DNA from: Candidatus Electrothrix communis
GTDB taxonomy: Bacteria > Desulfobacterota > Desulfobulbia > Desulfobulbales > Desulfobulbaceae
Direction: 5' to 3'
NCBI GenBank assembly: GCA_030644725.1
Contig: CP130629.1
Coordinates: forward strand, 1,962,795 to 2,026,794
Length of the DNA stretch: 64,000 nt
Shown: piece after piece, positions 60,919 to 64,000 of the stretch
Layout of the letters: each line of letters starts with the position of its first letter
How positions within the stretch are numbered: the stretch's first letter is position 1
Made by a program: the position numbers and the translations under genes
The notes under the pieces: model-generated
What the model saw: only the letters and a program-made list of their open reading frames with translations
What the model was told of the DNA's origin: nothing
Databases searched by the model: none

Positions 60919-62831
60919 TCTGTTCCCCCTGTTGCTGTTACAGGAAGCCGCATCCTGAACCTTGCTCCTTGTTCCGATCCTGCGCTTTCCCCTGTCAGGC
61001 TTCCGCCCATTTCTGCGGTCAGATTCGCTGCATTATGGAGACCGAAACCATGCCCGTCCTTTTTGGTGGTAAAACCGAAAACAAACGCCTGTTGTAAAAT
61101 GTTTTGTTGCATTCCTTTTCCGTTATCGGTTATCTCGACAACCACCTCATCCCGGTCGGCGGTCGGATATGTGCTCAACGAAATTTTCTTCTCTTCAACC
61201 GATATCCCGTCAAAGGCATCCACCGCATTTCGGATAAGATTATTCATAACCTGCAATATCTTATGCGGTTCTGCGCAAATACTCTGTTGAAAACCATAAT
61301 GACGCTCCACGGTAATTCGCTGTTCATCCAGCTCCCCCTGAAAAAGTTCCAGGCTTTCTTCGAGCAGAGAGGTCAGGTTCACCTGTTCCGTAAAATCAAT
61401 CAGCTTTGCCGTGTCCTGCTGGGCTCGAATAATCTCCGCAACACGGCGGATATGATGCAGCTGACGGGTCGTTTCAGTCAGCAGGAATTCTCGTTCTTCA
61501 GTCAATTTCCCCGAAAGCCGGGCAAAATAGGTAGGCAACATTTTCCCCCTGGGATCATGAGTGCAAAAATTCTCTCGATCCTCCTCATGGTCCTGTATCA
61601 ACTGGACAATATCCGGAAGACTGGTACTGCTGCTTTGCTGGACAGTTTCTCGAATATGTTCCGAAGAAACTGAAATACTGTTCAACGTGTTCCCTACATT
61701 ATGCAGCACTTCAGTGGCGACCTCCGCCTTACCAGCAAGGTGCGATGTACGAACCAATTCCCGCAAAGTCTGCACATGCTTAATAGATAAGGCACAGACT
61801 TCCGAGATAGCGAGGGCTGTATTGATATACTGATTAATATAGAGAGGATGGGTAACCTGAGAAACAAGCAATAAAGCAGAAGTTCCCTCTTTTCTCCCTA
61901 TACGTAGCAAAAAGCTCCCCTGCTCTTTATTCAGCAAAAAATATCTTTCCGGTCTCGCATAAAACTGCTGCGCCTGAAGCTGCTCTTCAGGGGGCAGGTC
62001 AGAAACCTGATCAAAATGCACCTCTGCGTTGCTCACCGGAATAAAATATATTTTTTTCGGGTCAAACAGCATAGTGAAAAGATCAATAATGGCAGACACA
62101 ACCTCTGATTTAGATTTTACTCTCGTCACCATACGGATGAGATCTAAGGTCATTGCCGATTCGGCAGCCTGGCGCTCAACCTCTTCTTTCTGGCGTATAA
62201 TTTTTTGCTGTTGATAATCCGCTATGATGTGCGACAGGGAGAGCCCGAGAAATTCCAAGCCGATGGGTAATATCTCGGTAGGCAGCTGAAGAAAACTGCC
62301 GAACTCGGCAAGATGTCGCTCCGAGTCCAGATCCGTGCCTGTATCAAGCAAAAGGAGTTTCCGTAAAGATTCCCCGAAAAATTCCATGGCCGTGGGCCTG
62401 TCAAACCCCCAGGTCGCGATATGCCTTCGCCAGCAACTCAACCAGCCTGGGCTCAACAGATACGTACCGTTCTGCTGTACCGCATCGACAAGGGTCGGGC
62501 TGCATAAAAGGTGGTGACACTGCTCCTTTTGATGAATTTGACAACGCGAGAACCCCTCCGGCGGAGCGCCCAGCTCACGCAAACAATAGCTGCCGAAAAT
62601 AACAACCGTATCCGCCCATGAGGATCTGACAATATCGACAAGTTCCGACCACTTTATCGGAGCGGAGGAGCAATGAGAAGGAAATGATCGAACCTCCACG
62701 TCCGTAAGCCCCTGCTGCCGCACAGCCGCCTGTATTTCAGGAAAAAAATTTTCACAGACAACAAAGCAACACACCGATTTCAAACTTCTTCTCCCTGTCC
62801 TGTTCGGCAGCATCCCGGGTAACGCCCCCAT
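60915..62831 (-). CDS. Histidine kinase with N-terminal DUF1638-like domain
   Basis: 638 residues. The first 200 (VCCFVVCENFFPEIQAAVRQ; VVIFGSYCLRELG; CHHLLCSPTLVDAVQQNGTY) resemble DUF1638, a cysteine-rich soluble domain found beside corrinoid methyltransferases. A coiled coil and a GAF-like region (LFTMLFDPKKIYFIPVSNAE) follow. The kinase has LAGKAEVATEVLHNVGNTLN, with the histidine in VLHNVGNT, and DNGKGMQQN...GFGLHNAANL for the ATPase. No transmembrane segment, so it senses in the cytoplasm. It overlaps the upstream methyltransferase by about 50 bases and the downstream regulator by four. Confidence 0.82.
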   Translation of the reverse strand: MGALPGMLPNRTGRRSLKSVCCFVVCENFFPEIQAAVRQQGLTDVEVRSFPSHCSSAPIKWSELVDIVRSSWADTVVIFGSYCLRELGAPPEGFSRCQIHQKEQCHHLLCSPTLVDAVQQNGTYLLSPGWLSCWRRHIATWGFDRPTAMEFFGESLRKLLLLDTGTDLDSERHLAEFGSFLQLPTEILPIGLEFLGLSLSHIIADYQQQKIIRQKEEVERQAAESAMTLDLIRMVTRVKSKSEVVSAIIDLFTMLFDPKKIYFIPVSNAEVHFDQVSDLPPEEQLQAQQFYARPERYFLLNKEQGSFLLRIGRKEGTSALLLVSQVTHPLYINQYINTALAISEVCALSIKHVQTLRELVRTSHLAGKAEVATEVLHNVGNTLNSISVSSEHIRETVQQSSSTSLPDIVQLIQDHEEDRENFCTHDPRGKMLPTYFARLSGKLTEEREFLLTETTRQLHHIRRVAEIIRAQQDTAKLIDFTEQVNLTSLLEESLELFQGELDEQRITVERHYGFQQSICAEPHKILQVMNNLIRNAVDAFDGISVEEKKISLSTYPTADRDEVVVEITDNGKGMQQNILQQAFVFGFTTKKDGHGFGLHNAANLTAEMGGSLTGESAGSEQGARFRMRLPVTATGGTE

Positions 62832-63853
62832 TTATGCACAGCATCGGAGACAGACAGTAATACCTCTTCACTGACCTGCCAGGGGATCTCGCCATTATCA
62901 GCAAGAATAAAGCCGCCACCGGGTGCTCCTTGCTCAATAACCTCTTTCACATTCTTTTCGGCCTGTTCCGAGGTCCAACGTCGCATCTCAACCCCGTTTA
63001 GGTTGCCCAGAATCGTCAATCTGCCCCGACAAACCGCCTTTAATGCGGCTAAATCATCCAAAATACTCACGCCGATCATCGAAGTTCCAGTGGCGATAAC
63101 TTCTTCGATAACAGACAAGGTAGCGGCTGTTGCCATGTGGATTGCCGACGGGCTGTTGATCCGGGCCAAAGTATCCCGTGCTATCCTGAATCCTATTTCA
63201 AGATGTGCGCTCGCAGTTATAGTGGGAGAAAGCAAGGCATCAAAATAACAAACAGCCGTTGCCCCAGCCTGAACTTGGGCATTGGCCCAGGCAACACAAA
63301 ACTCCTGGTTCACCTTCATAAGCCGATTGAACAATATGGGCTGTCCATGCATCAACTCAATATAGGCAGGAAACCCCATCTGCATAACCGGCAGAGAAAA
63401 AGGGGAGACTGCTATGCCCATAATCGGCACCTCGTCACCCACTTGTTCCTTGAGCATTTCAATAGTCTTTAGCATCCTGACAAGACAAGGGGTACTGGAT
63501 ATTTCTGGGACTTGCAAGGAGAGGATATCTTGTTCCGTCTTGATAATCGGTTCGCCGCTGTTTGGTGGACCGTCATCAAACCAAAGAACCTCTCCGCCAA
63601 AAGCTTCCACAGTCATTGCAGCAGCACAAAAAGAATTCACGCAGTCATGCCGATATTTCTCCCGCATCCGCAACTGCCCTTCCACCACATATTCGGGCCT
63701 GGAAAAATATTCCCTGATACTCAATCCCAGTTCTCTGGCTCCATGTATGGTCAAAAGCAGAGAAAGGGGAACTCTATCAGGTTCCTGATGACCTAAGGCC
63801 GTCAGAACCCGTTCCATTGAAGTCATTGTTGATTTTCCTTTTCCAACGCTCAC
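62780..63853 (-). CDS. MtaA/CmuA-like methyltransferase (uroporphyrinogen decarboxylase fold)
   Basis: 357 residues. MERVLTALGHQEPDRVPLSL, FGGEVLWFDDGPPN and LGNLNGVEMRRWTSEQAEKN are typical of the URO-D-like methylcobamide:CoM methyltransferase group. The family passes methyl groups between a corrinoid protein and a thiol acceptor, with a zinc site. GTG 63853 overlaps the stop of the preceding gene by four bases (GTGA). An ATG at 63826 with GGAAAAGGAAA before it is an alternative start. The methyl donor is unknown. Confidence 0.85.
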   Translation of the reverse strand: MSVGKGKSTMTSMERVLTALGHQEPDRVPLSLLLTIHGARELGLSIREYFSRPEYVVEGQLRMREKYRHDCVNSFCAAAMTVEAFGGEVLWFDDGPPNSGEPIIKTEQDILSLQVPEISSTPCLVRMLKTIEMLKEQVGDEVPIMGIAVSPFSLPVMQMGFPAYIELMHGQPILFNRLMKVNQEFCVAWANAQVQAGATAVCYFDALLSPTITASAHLEIGFRIARDTLARINSPSAIHMATAATLSVIEEVIATGTSMIGVSILDDLAALKAVCRGRLTILGNLNGVEMRRWTSEQAEKNVKEVIEQGAPGGGFILADNGEIPWQVSEEVLLSVSDAVHKWGRYPGCCRTGQGEEV

Positions 63854-64000
63854 ATTCTCTCCTTCATTTCCACACAGGAAGAAATTGCTGCGACGGCCTC
63901 ACTCGCATTCGCGCCCATGGCATCGGCTCCTATTTCCTTCCAAAGCAAGGGGTCAAAACGGAACGGAGCCCCACCGACAATAATTCGGGTTGAAGAACCA
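63850..64000 (-). CDS. Corrinoid (B12-binding) protein, C-terminal end
   Basis: The window edge cuts this gene. The visible 49 residues read RIIVGGAPFRFDPLLWKEIG and then ADAMGANASEAVAAI, the last strand and helix of methyltransferase corrinoid proteins. It would carry the methyl group for the coupled MtaA-like enzyme. Stop and next start overlap (GTGA). Confidence 0.82.
   Translation of the reverse strand, partial: GSSTRIIVGGAPFRFDPLLWKEIGADAMGANASEAVAAISSCVEMKERM

Noticed and set aside
1-64000. CRISPR arrays, tRNA or rRNA genes
   Set aside because: No regularly spaced direct repeats, no cloverleaf with a CCA-type acceptor stem, and no rRNA-like stretch were noticed on reading both strands; a covariance-model scan would be needed to be certain.

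Overview
The window looks like a chromosomal segment of a Desulfobulbales-type deltaproteobacterium, and the cable bacteria (Electrothrix/Electronema) are plausible relatives. This assignment is inference from gene content: a zapB-zapA-6S RNA-rny-tyrS block, a corrinoid methyltransferase operon wired to two-component proteins, a CxxCH sensor kinase, a heterodisulfide-reductase-like Fe-S protein, FmdE, PPK2 and CmoA. Much of the sequence is broken up by insertion sequences, group II intron pieces, toxin-antitoxin modules and dispersed palindromes.

Layout. 1-11.3 kb is housekeeping: glycogen phosphorylase, an unknown protein and a radical SAM protein in one operon, then a tRNA-dihydrouridine synthase, a Fur/PerR regulator, TyrRS, RNase Y, a 6S RNA candidate, ZapA, a ZapB-like protein and a NUDIX hydrolase. 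11.6-18 kb is an accessory, defence-like island: an Rpn-family remnant, an orphan antitoxin with a nonsense codon, a DUF1016 nuclease, VanZ, an AT-rich RloC/PrrC-like anticodon nuclease candidate, and a UPF0175/PIN toxin-antitoxin pair. A near-identical 110-bp copy of the 5' end of sbcD lies between the RloC-like gene and this pair. Intact sbcD and sbcC follow (18.1-23.2 kb). Two further sbcC signature-motif fragments lie at 24.3 and 27.6 kb among a decayed MNT nucleotidyltransferase, a truncated antitoxin and a complete IS66-type element with an 8-bp target duplication.

27.7-36.5 kb holds an MCE lipoprotein, a secreted metallo-beta-lactamase-fold protein, a secreted deacetylase-like protein, a rhodanese and an Fe-S oxidoreductase. 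Next comes an FHA-adenylate/guanylate cyclase gene that an ISAzo13-type element has split in two, a NadR-like remnant, and a methyltransferase. 37-39.2 kb is a compact RNA-chaperone set (RRM protein, DEAD-box helicase, cold-shock protein) that ends in three consecutive hairpins. 39.6-44.7 kb has a NarX/NarL-type pair, a single-domain response regulator, and an FmdE/PqqD/nucleotidyltransferase gene run.

44.7-49.3 kb is repeat-rich. It holds a MazF/AbrB module with an iteron operator, a group II intron that has lost most of its reverse transcriptase and sits in a cyanophycin-synthetase-like remnant, a second intron remnant, and two AT-rich membrane-protein genes. 49.3-56.5 kb returns to ordinary genes: ElbB, BirA and its possible biotin carrier, CmoA, PPK2, a SprT/DUF2786 protein and an M48 protease. 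The end of the window holds a heme-type hybrid kinase facing a translationally coupled minus-strand operon of corrinoid protein, MtaA-like methyltransferase, DUF1638-like histidine kinase and response-regulator/kinase hybrid. This operon and the sbcDC-associated island are the most interesting parts of the window. All family assignments come from reading motifs by eye; no database search was possible.
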